From: Gymnopus androsaceus JB14
Lineage: Eukaryota; Basidiomycota; Agaricomycetes; Agaricales; Omphalotaceae
DNA length: 64,000 nt
Direction: 5' to 3'
Assembly (NCBI GenBank): GCA_009733575.1
Contig: ML769582.1
Coordinates: forward strand, 62,001-126,000
Part shown: in pieces, positions 35,554-47,500 of the stretch
Layout: every line of letters begins with the position of its first letter
Position numbering within the stretch: position 1 is the stretch's first letter
The notes under the pieces: generated by a model
Seen by the model: the letters and a program-made list of their open reading frames with translations, nothing else
Databases searched by the model: none
Told to the model about the DNA's origin: nothing
Translations under genes and position numbers: made by a program

Positions 35554-35690
35554 TAGGTCGTTGTACTGCAAAAGTATTGTATCTTATAATTTGTAGACTG
35601 TACAATATCCTCAATCACATATATTGCTTTCTGTATGTAGTGAAAAACGAAGTAAAGATCCAGTATACCAGTTTGAGATGCTGATGCTGC

Positions 35691-36792
35691 TCAGAATTTC
35701 ACTCCAACAACTTCTTCGACAGCTGTGTCCCGCCACTTCTCAAGGCAAATTTTGCATTCACTACAACCTGCAAATCCCGTGCTTGGCCTTGGATGATAAG
35801 AATCCTCTTCCATTCTAACAGTCTCGTTCTCACTCCCGCTCCCATCCTCAGAGTCCTCCTCCATTCCGCTCTCGAAATCTTCCATCTCACTGGCGTAGTG
35901 TTCTTCTTCGTTCTCCACGGTAGTGCTGTTAATTGCCGTCATGACTGTGAAAAAAACATCATTGATACCTGTTGCCCCGTTTCCGTAACCGTCTTCCTCA
36001 CGATAGCGTGTCAGAAGCAAAATCTTGGGCTCGCCCCCGTGATATAGCAATGCCTTCATCAAGGGTTTGATCACTGCTCTCCATTCAGTGCAGAAATCAT
36101 GCTCATCCAAAGTGCGCTCTGCCCTAAGTAATGCAAAGAGCATCCTTTCCCTGAATGACGCCTGAAAGATTTATTAGGGCACAAGAGTAGTCCGATACCC
36201 AACAAAAAATGCTTACCCATCGCAGGCATAAAGAGGACGACACTCCAAAAGCCAACATTTGTGAAGAGGAGAGGTTTACAACAAAGCGGGAAACACTTTC
36301 GAGTAGAAAGGCTGAGTCATCCACCAAAGTCACAATCTTGGTGGGGTGCTTATGCACATATTTCCTGGATGAGCCTTATTATCGTGATTATCAAAAGAAA
36401 GCAGATAGAACTCTTACATGAGATGCCACTGGCATAACTGTTTTGCAACCCACATTTCCCAACGACACAGCACTTTGACAAGATCTTTCAGCGTCTCAAA
36501 CGACAATGAAGCAAGATCTGGAGGGGGTAGGGTCGGACAAAGAAAGTGGACAACGATTCCCAGAATGGCTGTCTTCAGAGCTGTGCGAACAACATGATCA
36601 TGATCTTGCAAGTGGAATGGGAAGTTCCTGCAGACGGTAGAGATATTGCCTTGGGGTATGGGAAACAGTTCGCCCTCCAAGGAAGAGAGGACTATCTGAT
36701 TGTCTGGTATTGAGCATGAATCAGTAAGGTCAAGATGTACGTCAGGAGAAGAGCATGGACTAACTTCGATGATCTGTAGATTCATTCGACAT
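35691..36792 (-). CDS. BTB/POZ-domain protein, 4 exons, 310 aa (paralogue of the 10.7-kb gene)
   Basis: Exons 36,792-36,765, 36,703-36,418, 36,364-36,217 and 36,161-35,691 total 933 nt, exactly 311 codons with the stop. The start is taken at 36,792 (MSNESTDHR) because it lets the GTTAGT...CCAG first intron keep frame, as in the paralogue. The BTB-like half reads NNQIVLSSLEGELFPIPQGN, TAILGIVVHFLCPTLPPPDL and FETLKDLVKVLCRWEMWVAK. The C-terminal half ends in an acidic run and a CSECKICLEKWRDTAVEEV segment. That end has more cysteines than the 10.7-kb copy and could bind metal. Intron positions and the 148-nt third exon are identical in both genes, while the proteins are strongly diverged. The promoter has a TATA box 56-65 nt upstream and a duplicated element with CACAAAG/CTTTGTG. 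Confidence 0.8.
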
Positions 36793-36847
36793 TTGGAATT
36801 GGCAAGACTCAAAGAGTATCTGTCAGGGGAAGAGCAGGTCCCATACC

Positions 36848-36857
36848 GCTTTTATAG
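36848..36857 (-). promoter_or_regulatory. TATA box of the minus-strand BTB gene
   Basis: On the minus strand this reads CTATAAAAGC, about 60 nt upstream of the predicted ATG at 36,792, the same arrangement as in the paralogue at 10.7 kb. Confidence 0.7.
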
Positions 36858-36870
36858 CCATGGTTCAAAA

Positions 36871-37010
36871 AACAGTACAAAGAACTTGCCTTTGTGCAAA
36901 ATGACGCACATAAACGTGTTTCAATGTGAAAGACGGTACAAAAATAAAAGACAGCACAAAGAACTTGCCTTTGTGCAAAATGACGCACATAGACATGTTT
37001 TCCTATACCT
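36871..37010 (-). repeat. Duplicated upstream element of the minus-strand BTB gene (80-bp period)
   Basis: A core of about 57 bp is repeated at 80-bp spacing (36,871-36,930 and 36,951-37,010). Each copy contains the inverted repeat GCACAAAG-aacttgc-CTTTGTGC (copy 1 has GTACAAAG) followed by AAAATGACGCACATA. It sits directly upstream of the TATA box, as in the other two duplicated promoters. Confidence 0.85.
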
Positions 37011-37323
37011 GAATTTAGAAGTTGCGCTGAACAGCCTGCATAACTAGTGGGAGATGGGGGGAAAGAAGTCATATTTCCGGGCCCTAGTAGTAGTATCTTA
37101 TCTCTCCAGTCAACTTCTGGCGGTGATCCATCATCGACCGGATTGAGTAGAGTCTCCGGGGCGGTATGTACCGGGCCTGAACATCCGAGTTTGAACTACG
37201 CCCTCCACAGTGGTTGAAGAATGTCGCAAGGTGTATAAGCCAGTCTATGGTAATAAATGTACAGGACATATAAAACTGAACTTAAGAAGTATCGTAGTAT
37301 AAGTGTTAGAATAGTATTTCAAT

Positions 37324-38578
37324 TTAACTGGGAATGTGAACCGGTGCTGCTACTTTGAAAGAAAACGCAACCCCACGTCTGCGCAATAACGGGAAGACCT
37401 TCCAATACCATTCCGCCCATTCAATTGGATGATTTGCATATGATTCCTTTGACTCCAGCCATATCTCGCTGAGAAGAGGTGGAAAAGCCTGATTCGGAGC
37501 CAGCGTGGAAACCTGATGATTGAACTTTTGAAAAGCTGCCTGGAAATATAACTGCTGAGGAGAAAAGGGACTTTTCCATTCAATCACAATGCGTCGCAAA
37601 CCAGGGGCGCGGATTGTTGGTAGGATGAATTGAGGAAGTCGCAAATAGACTCCAAGGAAGGTGTTCCAAACAAGGGAGCTCAACCGGAGCTCCAGAAAGC
37701 TCAGCTGTAATGGCAAAGTTTAGAACGAGTAAGTTGGTTTGAGAATCAAGTTACTCACCATACTTGTTCCATAATCCACGCATATCTAAAGCAGGAAAGT
37801 ATATAAAACGAAACAGCGTCCTCCTCACAATTGGGAGGAGTAGCTCAGCTGCTGCGGGCGAACCTAAGGCCAGTTCCGTCACCGAATCCAAGTTGAAAGG
37901 ACAAACACTGGGTGAGAGCCACTGCCAGTTCGATGCACCAGGCTCCAGCATGTTACCCCACCTGCCATAGTAACGACTCGATGTAGAAATAATATGGAGG
38001 GAGCTGATTCTTGGCCTCTGGGCGCCATTAACTGCAGAGATCGAGAGGCTAGGTGCTTGTGCTGTCCACCTTGGGCAGGGAAGTGTCAAATGATTAAGCT
38101 GAATGCATTGACCCAGAGCATGCAAAAGGTTAACAAACCCCTCAGCCGTGATATCAATGTGGTCGTGAAGAATGAATGATTGGAGAGTGGCTCGGAAAGT
38201 AAGGAGAAAAGTGGGCATGGTCGATGTTATTCCAATTGGTGAATCATAAAGGGCAATACGACGAATTTGCAAGAGGCGAGGGGGTGAATCGGGGATGAGA
38301 AATTGGTGGATCTGAACGGAGACATTGACGGGAGAAATGATAGAACGTATAAAAGATCTGTACTGAGGGCGATATTGTATATGGCTGCGTTGAATTGGAT
38401 CGGCAAGGTTGACCTCCCTAAGGATCAAGCTTTTTGCAGGACCACTCCAAAATTGGCAGACTTTGGAGCAAGCGGATAGTGAAGCCATGTCCAAGTAAGA
38501 AAGGCTTTCTAAGAGGAGCTCAGTGGCAAATTGGTCTGGGAGAGGCATGGCCAATAAGGGGGATTTTGTTCCAGCCAA
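37324..38578 (-). CDS. F-box protein with leucine-rich C-terminal region
   Basis: The long first exon starts MAGTKSPLLAMPLPDQF and contains an F-box: LATELLL-like ATELLLESLSYLDMASLSAC then SKVCQFWSGPAKSLILREV, at residues 15-55. It continues with irregular leucine-rich segments (LQIRRIALYDSPIG, FVNLLHALGQCIQLNHLTLP, FNLDSVTELALGSPAAAELL) to about 37,760. A GTATGG...CTGAG intron leads to a second exon with FLELRLSSLVWNTFLGVYLR and a stop at 37,324, giving about 400 residues. F-box proteins of this type are usually substrate adaptors of SCF ubiquitin ligases binding Skp1, and mushrooms have large families of them. No stops or frameshifts are visible. The residue just after the start could also be the second Met (MPLPDQ). 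Substrate is unknown. Confidence 0.75.
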
Positions 38579-39945
38579 AGTCGTTCAGATCCATATTTTA
38601 AGCGGAATGGAATAAAGAAACAATCAAATAAAGAGACCTGTGTGACAAAGGCCATAAGACGAGTACATGAGGCAACAACAAAGAAATGGAAAGCAGAGGA
38701 TTCCACGTTCATTAAAGTGTGTTATGGAGCCAAAGTACCAAAGATCCTCCGGATCGCCACTTGATAGCCAGAAAAAAAGGGAAAGGGAGTAGAAGCGGAC
38801 GTCCCCGACTCAAGTGCAGAGAAAGGGCTTTGTCTGCTGCGATCGGTCTTCCCACAGTAGAAAAATCCACATTAGGCTAATTCCATGCCAAGATTTGTAA
38901 ATTAGCTTAGTAATAAGGGAGCACTTCTTTGAGCGCTTTTCGGCAGTCAGCGTCTATATTTCTCAAAAGGCAGGTGTCGGCTCGCGCCCTTCCCTAAACA
39001 GTTCCAATCATCCTTGCAAGTTCTGAGATGACGAGTAGCCGGAAAAGTAGCCCCGTGTGCAGACCCTGCACGTTGCCGTCTAGAAGTGAAGCTCGACACT
39101 AATGAAAAAATAGCGATAATCACTATCATACCTGACACAAACGTCCGAGACATCCTCTCGAGATTCTTCGATCAATCTGCGGTCTCATCGTTACCATTCT
39201 CATTCTACAAAATCCGACCAACTCTCTATCCTGAGCGAACTCTGCTGTATGGGAAGAAATATAAACAGATGTGTAGCGCCGCTGAAAAGAATATGTTCAC
39301 CATCACTCGCACATCACTTCCACTCCTCGTCTCTGTTCCCTCTGCCCCCAATTTTGATCCAGACGATGTCTTGGTATCAGACTACCAAGGCAATTTTTGG
39401 TAGTATCTTTGTGCTGAGCACACCCAGACAGAGTTCTTTTCGCTCTTTGGCTTCTGCAACCCCACCTTTGCCTAGAGTTCGCAGAAAAACCTTGTCTTGG
39501 ACCGGTATCACAGCTTCATAATTCTCTAGTGTAAATGTTTTGACAGAACTGAACCCCGAAAAATTGTTCAGCGTGGGGTTCCTGGCTGATGTAATTGCTC
39601 ATTGTCTTTCCACTACGTACTGTACACTCCGCTGTGAGTAGTTCCTGGGTGAGAGGCAAGGGGTTTTTTTTGTGGGTATGGGTTCATGGGTCTGGAAGCA
39701 AGGGAGGTGCACGAATTGGAATATGAAATGAAGAGAGATGTACAGTATCACTTACCTATTGCTTCATATTAGCACCTAGTACCATATATAGAGTCTGAAG
39801 GCAGAACAAAAAAATGGAATTTTGGAAAGTACAGCAGAGGATATGAGAAATGGCGAAAAGGTGAAAAAAGAAAAATTTGGTCCAGATCGCAACGCGACAG
39901 GTTGTAAAGACTAGAAATTATTGCTACTACTGCAAACAGACATCT
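38579..39945. other. Region with one unassigned plus-strand open frame
   Basis: A plus-strand frame at about 39,086-39,403, possibly continued to 39,520 by a frame change, encodes KNMFTITRTSLPLLVSVPSA and FDPDDVLVSDYQGNFWGSIF. It looks coding, but I do not recognise it. It may be a fragment of an uncharacterised gene. The remainder of the stretch shows nothing that I can support. Confidence 0.25.
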
Positions 39946-40500
39946 TTACCGGTCAACTTCGCTGTAAAACCCAAGTTAGCTTGAATGATACAACAAGCCA
40001 GACAGTGAACATACCTAAACACAAGATCCACGGTACCGATAAGGGCAACAGCATCCGCAAGCATGTGCTACAATGAGTCAGCTCAAAATAATGCCTAGTT
40101 CATATTATACACTGACATCTAAAGAAGCGGAGGAAAGAAACAAAGATGAGTCGGTATTTCCATCCCAGATGACGGATATAACTTACGTCTCATAACAAAA
40201 TCTATATCAGCCCAGGGGCACGAATTGAGTGAGCATCGGTACAGGCGGTTTATACCATGGCTAGCGAGGCAAGTTGGTCATATCTCGAGCAGTATATACC
40301 AAACACCCACGAAACCAAGTACACGCCGATCTCACCCTTGGGCGCCTCGATGGGGCTGTAAGTCTCGCCAAGAGGAACCGGATATCCTTCACTGAAGATC
40401 TATTCAAAGCAAGTTTTAATAAGACCGGGAGACGATAAAACACGCCTTGAGATAATGAATCAAGCTTTCCATGCTCTCCTTCGGGCTCCTGTGGAAGGAC
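39946..40500 (-). pseudogene. NDUFS2 (complex I 49-kDa subunit) C-terminal fragment
   Basis: Reading leftward the exons give [29 protein letters not shown] and GEIGVYLVS, then NRLYRCSLNS...DIDFVMR, then HMLADAVALIGTVDLVF and SEVDR followed by a stop at 39,946. These are the last segments of the nuclear-encoded 49-kDa subunit of mitochondrial NADH:ubiquinone oxidoreductase. The usual APGFAHLAGADFM part is altered to SCPWADIDFVM, which suggests a local frame disturbance. Everything upstream of MESLIHYLK is missing and replaced by the zinc-finger factor fragment, with the joint at about 40,480-40,500. It cannot produce a working subunit. Confidence 0.85.
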
Positions 40501-41032
40501 CATAGTCGGAGAAGCTGGACCTGTGGTTGTAGCGCTTGGGTTCAGTAGGCATATTGAACGTAGTTGAATTGACACAATCCAAACCGCTCAAATCCAAAGC
40601 AGCCTCGCCGTCAACAGCAAACCTCTGAAACTCGGTATCGAGGTCAAGAGGGAATGAATAATTGGATGTAGTATCTCTGGGAGAATACGCATTATACGAA
40701 GATTGTGACCGACCCGATACCGAGCGAGAGTCGTATGATGACTCGGATGACGAGAACGTAAACGCCGACGCAGGTCCTTGTGCGCAGCTGAACGAGTTAT
40801 CGAACTGCGACGAACGGAACTGGAAGGGGTTAGTGATAGCAGTGGTAGTTGGAGCAGTAAGCTGGTCAATGTCAATACTCTCAATGAGGGCGTCCAGCTC
40901 AGAGTCGAATTCGTCCGAGGTCGGAGCTACGACATCGTCTGCAGTGTTGAGATACGAGAAATCAACGCCAACGCTAGAATTCTGCTTTTTAGAAGCGTAG
41001 GGGTTGAACATGCCGGAAGAGTAGAAGGACAT
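40480..41032 (-). pseudogene. C2H2 transcription-factor N-terminal fragment
   Basis: The frame begins MSFYSSGMFNPYASKKQNSS and continues DFSYLNTADDVVAPTSDEFD, ELDALIESIDIDQLTAPTTT, FTFSSSESSYDSRS and FPLDLDTEFQRFAVDGEAAL. It ends SSFSDYGPSTG before running into the NDUFS2 fragment and stopping. In mushrooms this kind of Ser/Asp-rich N-terminus precedes a pair of C2H2 zinc fingers. None are present here, so the DNA-binding part is gone. The frame itself is unbroken over 185 codons, which suggests either recent capture or recent truncation. The family assignment is from recall and is moderate. Confidence 0.55.
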
Positions 41033-42237
41033 GGTTTGGTGGTGGTGGATGAAATTGGGGGAAAACTGCGCTTGCCAATGCTACGTCAGTGCGCATTCAA
41101 AGGACACGCAATCATTCTCGTGACATGAATGGGTGCTCAGCTCTGGGCGCCCGGCATCCGGCACTGGCCAAAGCGCTACATGCGCTGGATTTGGCGGGAT
41201 TCTGTGCTCGCTAGATTCATTGTGCGCGCTGGATTCATTGGGGTTCAAGACCCATTGACACTCTGATATTAAATAAATCTCTTTCTCGGGCATGTTGCAA
41301 GATGCAAGCGCTTCGGTTCTTTGTGTTCTCAAAGAATCCATTTAAAAGGCCCCCTTTGCAAGATCGGTGATGCAAACTTTTAGATCTTAATATAATTCTA
41401 TTACGACAGTCGTGTCATGAGCTTCAAGTGAGTTTCATGGTGAGTTTCATGGTGAGATGAACTCATGTAGCGGTCAGATGCCTCGGCCAATGCCCCCGGT
41501 GAATTTCCCGGCCTAACTCGTCGCTCCCCAGATCTGAAGTGAATGATCCTTGAGAATCTTCGGAGTATAGGTAAGTAAAGCGTTTTCAGTTAATTCTAAT
41601 CCATTCCAACGTACTACTAACATCCTTGCTTCGACTGTTTAGCCACTGTCCCATCTCTAAAACTAGTTCAAACCTGAACTCGTGGAACGAAATTCGAACC
41701 AATCGCGCGCCTTCGCTTCCGGGATCTTCAAGTTCGCGGTGAAGCTCGTGGTGAAGGAAATATAAGTGGTGATAGTAAGTCAAGCAGTTATTTTGGATCT
41801 GGGCTGAACTGAGATCATGATGCAGGGCCCTGACTTAAACCCGAGAAATTCCAGCTCTAGCAGACTGCCATCTACTGCCATGGCCTGCAGATGGAAGTGA
41901 TGTCCCATGGCAAAATCAGTTTCGGATATCCGTGCCACATTGCAGTGGTGCAAAGGATCTTTGTACTTTGTACCTTGCATGGTTGCTCTCTGCTCTGATG
42001 CTGTCGTGGATTGACGCTGGTCAGCTCGCCACTTGATCGACTGCGATACCTGAAACTCTGGCTCTTGCTACCCCAACTGCATCACCCTTTGTTCGTCCGT
42101 CCATAGCAGCGAGAATTAGCGTTAGGAGATGCTATAAAGGGTTACCAAAGTACGGAGCAACGTGTTCACTCACATATCTTTCCTCGCGTATTAATCTCTC
42201 TCTAGTAACGATCTTTTCCAAACCACCTACTGTCAAC

Positions 42238-42930
42238 ATGCGCTCTGCAGCGGGATAGACTACTTCAGAGCTTTCCTCACCTGTCGACCTACTCCAGTCC
42301 TTTCACAGACACAGGCTCAGACCCCGCTGCCCCTGTCCAGCAAATCTATTACTCCCCCATCTAAATTTCACCAGTCAAGCATTTCAGCTGCTGGTCAGAA
42401 GCTCGGTCTTGGCCAATTAACTGATGCTGGTAGTTTCAATCGTGGGCGAGCTCGAAGTGTACACATTCCGGTCAAGGTCAAGGGAGGGTTCTCGCGAATC
42501 GACAGATACCAATCAGAAGTTCTTTATACTGGAGCGCGCAAGGGAACACCGTCGAAGAAGCATCCACCGATGTCGAAGGAGCAGACAGATGCATATCTGA
42601 GGACGAAAATGGTATGGGTGTTATTGTTTTTTATTTTATGTGTTGCTAATGCTTTGTAGCGTGTCAATTTGGCTGAAATCAGTCATCGAGGTAGCGCGCG
42701 TTGATGTGGAGGTTGTCGCAGAGACGGGGGCGTTCCGGCTAAATCGCTTTCGAGCATCTGGGATGCGGTCGATGACATCGGAGTATGTCGTGTACATATT
42801 CTAATATTCATCTCTGTTCATATTTCCGCTCTTCTAGTCCAACCGACTTGCGTGTTTACGTCCAACTGCCCGATGAGCAGACTTTCTCCTCGCTATATAC
42901 AATTGTATATAGCTCAGCGTGTTTTGCCTA
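42238..42930 (+). pseudogene. Degenerate copy of the MLKL-type kinase, helical-domain part only
   Basis: The predicted start is followed almost at once by a stop: GGGATAG aligns with GGGACAG (Gly-Gln) of the intact copy at 44.6 kb, a C-to-T change making TAG. Downstream the match continues with GTPSKKHPPMSKEQTDAYLR, an intron, RVNLA, then frameshifted sequence, SIWDAVDDIG and SNRLACLRPTAR, ending near LLAIYN. The whole kinase domain is missing. The right end abuts the opposite-strand HAD fragment. Confidence 0.8.
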
Positions 42931-42939
42931 TGTGACTCG

Positions 42940-43629
42940 GGATTATTTAATACCGAGGGGCAAGCGGGCAAACCCACTAGATCTACAAGAAGGCGCTTGT
43001 TCATGTTGGATAGTGCCGCAACAATAACATTCTTCTTGAGGGCGTAAAGACCCGGAACAGCATTGGGAAAGCCTTCCAGATTTGCGTGAATAGAGTAGTT
43101 AATGGGATGCGAGAAAATATGTTATGGGACAGACATACCGCTCATGCGATGCCAAGTCAGGTTCAGGTGAGCCCGAGCCTCCTCATTCAAGACCTTCTCT
43201 ACGTGCGACCACTTTGAAGAAGAGAGTATTTGGTCAAGGATCTGTGAGGGAGCTCCGTCGCGCGCTTTATGATACTCGGTAGTCTCAGGTACCTCTCGAT
43301 GCGCAGCGTTGTTAGGACCACCTCCACTTTGAGCAATCCGTTCCCAGATTCGATTTCAGTACAGTGTACACAAGGGCAACCAGATTATCGACATACATTT
43401 TCTCCCAGTATCCTGCCCTCCATTCATCATCGAATCCCTGCCATTCTTCTATGGAGACTGCAGGCCAAAAGTAGGTATTTTCGCAACGAGATCGAACACA
43501 ATCGAACGAACCTTCAAGTGAATATTGCTTTCCATAATCTTTAAGTGCTTTGGTGATTGAATTTTGCCATTCTACTACGGTTCCAAAGACATCAAAAAGC
43601 AAAACTTCGACGCCCTTTAAGGCTGACAT
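42940..43629 (-). pseudogene. Haloacid dehalogenase-like hydrolase (type II HAD), 3'-truncated
   Basis: The start MSALKGVEVLLFDVFGTVVE contains HAD motif I (DVFGT). It continues ITKALKDYGKQYSLEG, GFDDEWRAGYWEKM and, after a frame change near 43,325, QILDQILSSSKWSHVEKVLN and TWHRMSG. A GTATGT intron follows, then FPNAVPGLYALKKNVIVAAL with SNMNKRLLVDL (motif II, Ser-Asn). The sequence ends there, before the motif III lysine and the motif IV aspartates, next to the degenerate kinase copy. In bacteria and fungi this subgroup hydrolyses 2-haloacids or related substrates. Without the C-terminal half, this copy cannot act. Confidence 0.75.
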
Positions 43630-44575
43630 GCTTGAAGACCGTTATGAGCAAAAAGAACGTTAGATGTTTGGAAACCATCGCAGTACTAGTATAGAAAATT
43701 TCTCGCGCGATTTTCCAGCAGGTCGAACCTGAGAAGCAATTGGCGGATTTCAAGCGCCTGTTTAGCGCTTGTCCCGAGGCCGCGGCGCTAGCACTCTTTG
43801 AAGTTTGAACCAAACACCATTTTTGCATGCTCAATTTATCGCTCCCCAACTCATCGCTCCCGGGTCAAGCTTTACTAGTATCAGCTAATGATTCCGACAG
43901 ATCATTGCCAATGATTGTTTGACAATCTACAGGTATTTTCATATTGCTTCTTTTAATTCTAATCCATTCCAACGTACCCTCCTTACTTTCACTACCCAGC
44001 TGCTGTTCCGCTTCTAAAGCTGCCTCTAGTACTTCAAATCGCTGATCGAAAACTGAATTTTTGGAACAACACGCGCATCTTCGCTTAGGGAGCTTTAAAT
44101 TCGTGGATTAATGGTGAGTCAAGCAGTTATTTCGGATCCGGGTTGAGCTGAGCTCATGTTGTAGAACTCCAGAGGGATAGCAGACTGCTAACTTGCCATG
44201 TTCTGCAGACAGAAGGAGGATATTGCGACGTCTGCGTCTAGTAAACCCTTGGCAAAACATCATCACAGAAGCTAATAAAACAGCCTTGGATCCTCACGCC
44301 GCATTGCACTTCGATATGGGTTGCTCTCTGCTCTAATGGTCGGATCTGCTCCAGTGAATTGACGCTGGGACGCTGGTTAGCTCGCCGCTTGATTGACTGC
44401 TATACTAGTATCTGAAGCTTTGGCTCGCTGCCCCATCAGTTTTCATTTGCTCGTCCACAGCAGCAAGAATCTAGCGCTAGGAGATGCTATAAAGGGTTAC
44501 CAAAGTGCGTAGCAACGTGTTCATTCACGTCTCTTTCCTCACGTATTAATTTTCTTTCCATCTTCTCTAGCAACG

Positions 44576-47500
44576 ATGTTTTCTAAACTACCTACTATCA
44601 ATATGGACTCTCCAGTGGGACAGACTACTTTAGAGCCTTCCTCACCTATCGGGCCGCATCAGTCTTTTCAGATACACAGGTTCCGACCTCGCTGCCCCTG
44701 CCCCCACAATTCGCTTGTCCCTCCATCTAAACCTCACCGGCTAAGCTTCGGATTCGCTGGTGATAATCTCAGTCCTGGTGGAGCATTCCGATTAGCTTTT
44801 GCTGGTAGTTTCAGTCGTGGCGAGGTCGAAGTGCATATCCGATCAAGGTTTCTCCACCCTTTTCAAGAGAGAGTTCGCGCGAGTCGACAGATATCAATCA
44901 TCATGGCGAAAGATCTTTAGCTCTAGAGCGTGTAGGGGAACACCGTCGAAGAAGCAACCACCTGTACCGAAGGAGCAGACAGATGCATATCTGAAGACGA
45001 AAACGGTATGAGTACTATCGTTTTCTATTATGTATTGCTAAAGCTTTGTAGCGCGTTAATTTCGCTGTCAAATCAGTTCTCGAGGTAGCGCGCGTTGGCC
45101 TTGAGGTTGTCGCAGAGACGGGGGAAGTAATTCCCGTTCCAGGTCTTGCGATGGTGGCTAAATTGCTTTCGAATATCTGGGATGCAATCGATGACGTCGG
45201 GGTATGTCGTGTCCATGTTCTACTATTGCTCTATGTTTATATTTTCGCCTTTCTAGTCCAACCGACTCGCGTGTTTACGTCTAACTGCTCGCTGCGCAGA
45301 ATTTCTCCTCGCTATATACAACGAGGTTCATGAACAAGGGGATAAAGTCAAAGCAGAGCTCGACAGACCTCTCAAAAGACTTGAAAGGTAAGGGCCTTCA
45401 TCGCCTCGCCCGGGTATTGCAACTGATAATTCCCAAAGTTCCTTCAATTTAATCTATGACCTGATGGTGGAATTGAGGGATCGACCGTTCTGGAAGCGGT
45501 TTGTCGAACGAGATGAGATTCTGTACGAGATTGAGAGGTGTCATGAATTGTTGAATGACTGTATGGTCGTCTTCAATGTGAGCTCTACCTGACGTTCTTC
45601 TGAAGCAATGCTTACCAATTTTCATTCAGATATCCATCCTCATGCGCATCGAGAAAAACACTCTACGTCCCTCTCACCAGCTTATTAAGCAACCCCGGGC
45701 TATTTCAGGGTTCGCAGGATGTACAAACCGCAGGCGAACTAGACCCTGTAGACGATGTCGAATCAAGTCTCTACCAACTCCCCCGATTCGCTTCATCACC
45801 TCCCACCACTGATGATCTAGCGATGACGGACGCCGAGCGAATCCGAGACCGACTCCGTGCTCTCCAAGCATACCAAAACGAGCTCGACAAGGCAGCCGAC
45901 ATGACGGACTTGCGTCAACTTTTGTCTGCGGCACTGAACGCGAAAAGCAATGATGATATGCAAAGGGTCTTGCAGGTTGCTGGGAAGGATATGCCCACGG
46001 CTATTCGGACGCTGTTGATGGTACTGGAAGGGAAGGGTTCGCATTGGAAAGCTCCCCCGAGTTCAGCAATGCGTTCGACACAGCAGCTTCCTCATACGAG
46101 GTCGTTCACTTGGCCACTAGATGGGAAGCAGGCGAGTGTGTTGGATGGGGAGCACATAGAGTCGGATATTGCTGCGGTACAGCGTTTGGTGCAAGGGTAT
46201 GATATGAATCTTCCCAGTTGGACTATCGAAAAGTACGTCTTGTTGATTCTGTATGGAAGTTTTTGGGCGGTCTAACGAATTTACACAGGAGCGACATTAT
46301 CTTCCAGGAGTTGATAGGCAGAGGGTTCTTCTCCAATGTATACAAAGGAACCTGGAGACACCGCGCTATCGCTATCAAAGTCCTTGAAAGGTCTACTAAC
46401 CGTGAAACGTTCCTTGCTGAGGTCGCAGTATGGAAATCGCTCAACCATCCCAATGTCCTTCGGCTTTACGGTGCAAGCGATCCATCTCAAGACGTACCGC
46501 GGTTCCTCATCAGTCCGTACATGAGGAATGGGTCTTTGCCAGAGTACTTGAAGCGATTGGAATGGGATGGAAGCATGGTTAGCGGAGCATCGATGGTTTC
46601 GGAGGTGTATGGTGATAGTTCTGAGCCTGATTTGCTTCGGTTCATGGTTGAGATTTCGAGAGCTATGGAGTACATGCACTCGGCACATGTGGTTCATGGA
46701 GATCTCAAGGTACGTTTTTTAAACTCTTTTAAAAGGAACTGTTTCCTGATTAGTATCTGTGCGTTTTCAGGGAGCAAACGTTCTACTCGATAACGACCTC
46801 CGATGTGTACTCGCCGATTTTGGTCGTAGCAAAAATATATCTCAGATCTCCTACAAAAACGCTAAACATGCCCGTGCGTCGTTAGATCGTCCCTTCAGCA
46901 CTAATCTTAGCTAAATAACGGTATACCATACACAGACGGACTTCGTTGGCAATCACCGGAGCTTATGGCTGGACACTCCCTCCTCACCAAGGAAAACGAT
47001 GTATACGCATTTGGAATTACGTGTGTGGAAATAGTGACTTTCGGGAGTCTTCCCTGGCCAATGATGCCAGACGATATAGTCAAGAAACTTGTTTTGGGTT
47101 TGTGTCTACTTTGTTGAAGAATCCATCTCCCCAGCTGAACCATACCCTCCCTCTATAGAAGAAAACTCCCGACCGCCGTTCCCTTCAAAGATCGTGGATC
47201 GTCTGGGTATTCGACAAGTCCTTGAGCGCTGCTGGAACGATAAAGTCATGGAACGGCCAACTTTTTCAGTAGTGGTTAAACACCTTGAGGGCCTGATGAG
47301 CAGGTTATCGTTTTATCGTGATCGTCAGGCGGACCTATCGAGTCCTGGCTCTGGCGGCTCTGGCCCTTCACCTCCCCAGAAATCCGCGCCTTTACCGAAA
47401 CTATATTCGGACCCACCAACAGATATGCACGTATCCGAAAGTTCTGTTCCCGGACGGATGGAGTCGTTTTCTGGGCTCAATAGAAGCGACACTGTGCGGC

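Larger units (their letters stand above)
41590..45280 (+). repeat. Direct segmental duplication carrying the kinase promoter and first exons
   Basis: About 1.25 kb around 41,590-42,860 matches 43,955-45,280 in the same orientation. Shared landmarks include TTAATTCTAATCCATTCC, GAGATGCTATAAAGGGTTAC, TTTCCTC.CGTATTAAT and the coding segment SKEQTDAYL/PKEQTDAYL. The right copy belongs to the intact MLKL-type kinase. The left copy ends within the helical domain. The HAD fragment lies between the two copies. Confidence 0.8.

Noticed and set aside
36209..36421. Plus-strand open frame opposite the third BTB exon
   Set aside because: It is antisense to a supported exon and its frame is ended by the flanking introns.
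44576..44920. Intact kinase judged a pseudogene because the first frame stops at 44,920
   Set aside because: A 55-nt intron (44,760-44,814) with GTGATA donor and TTTCAG acceptor restores the frame, and the whole model then sums to 813 codons.
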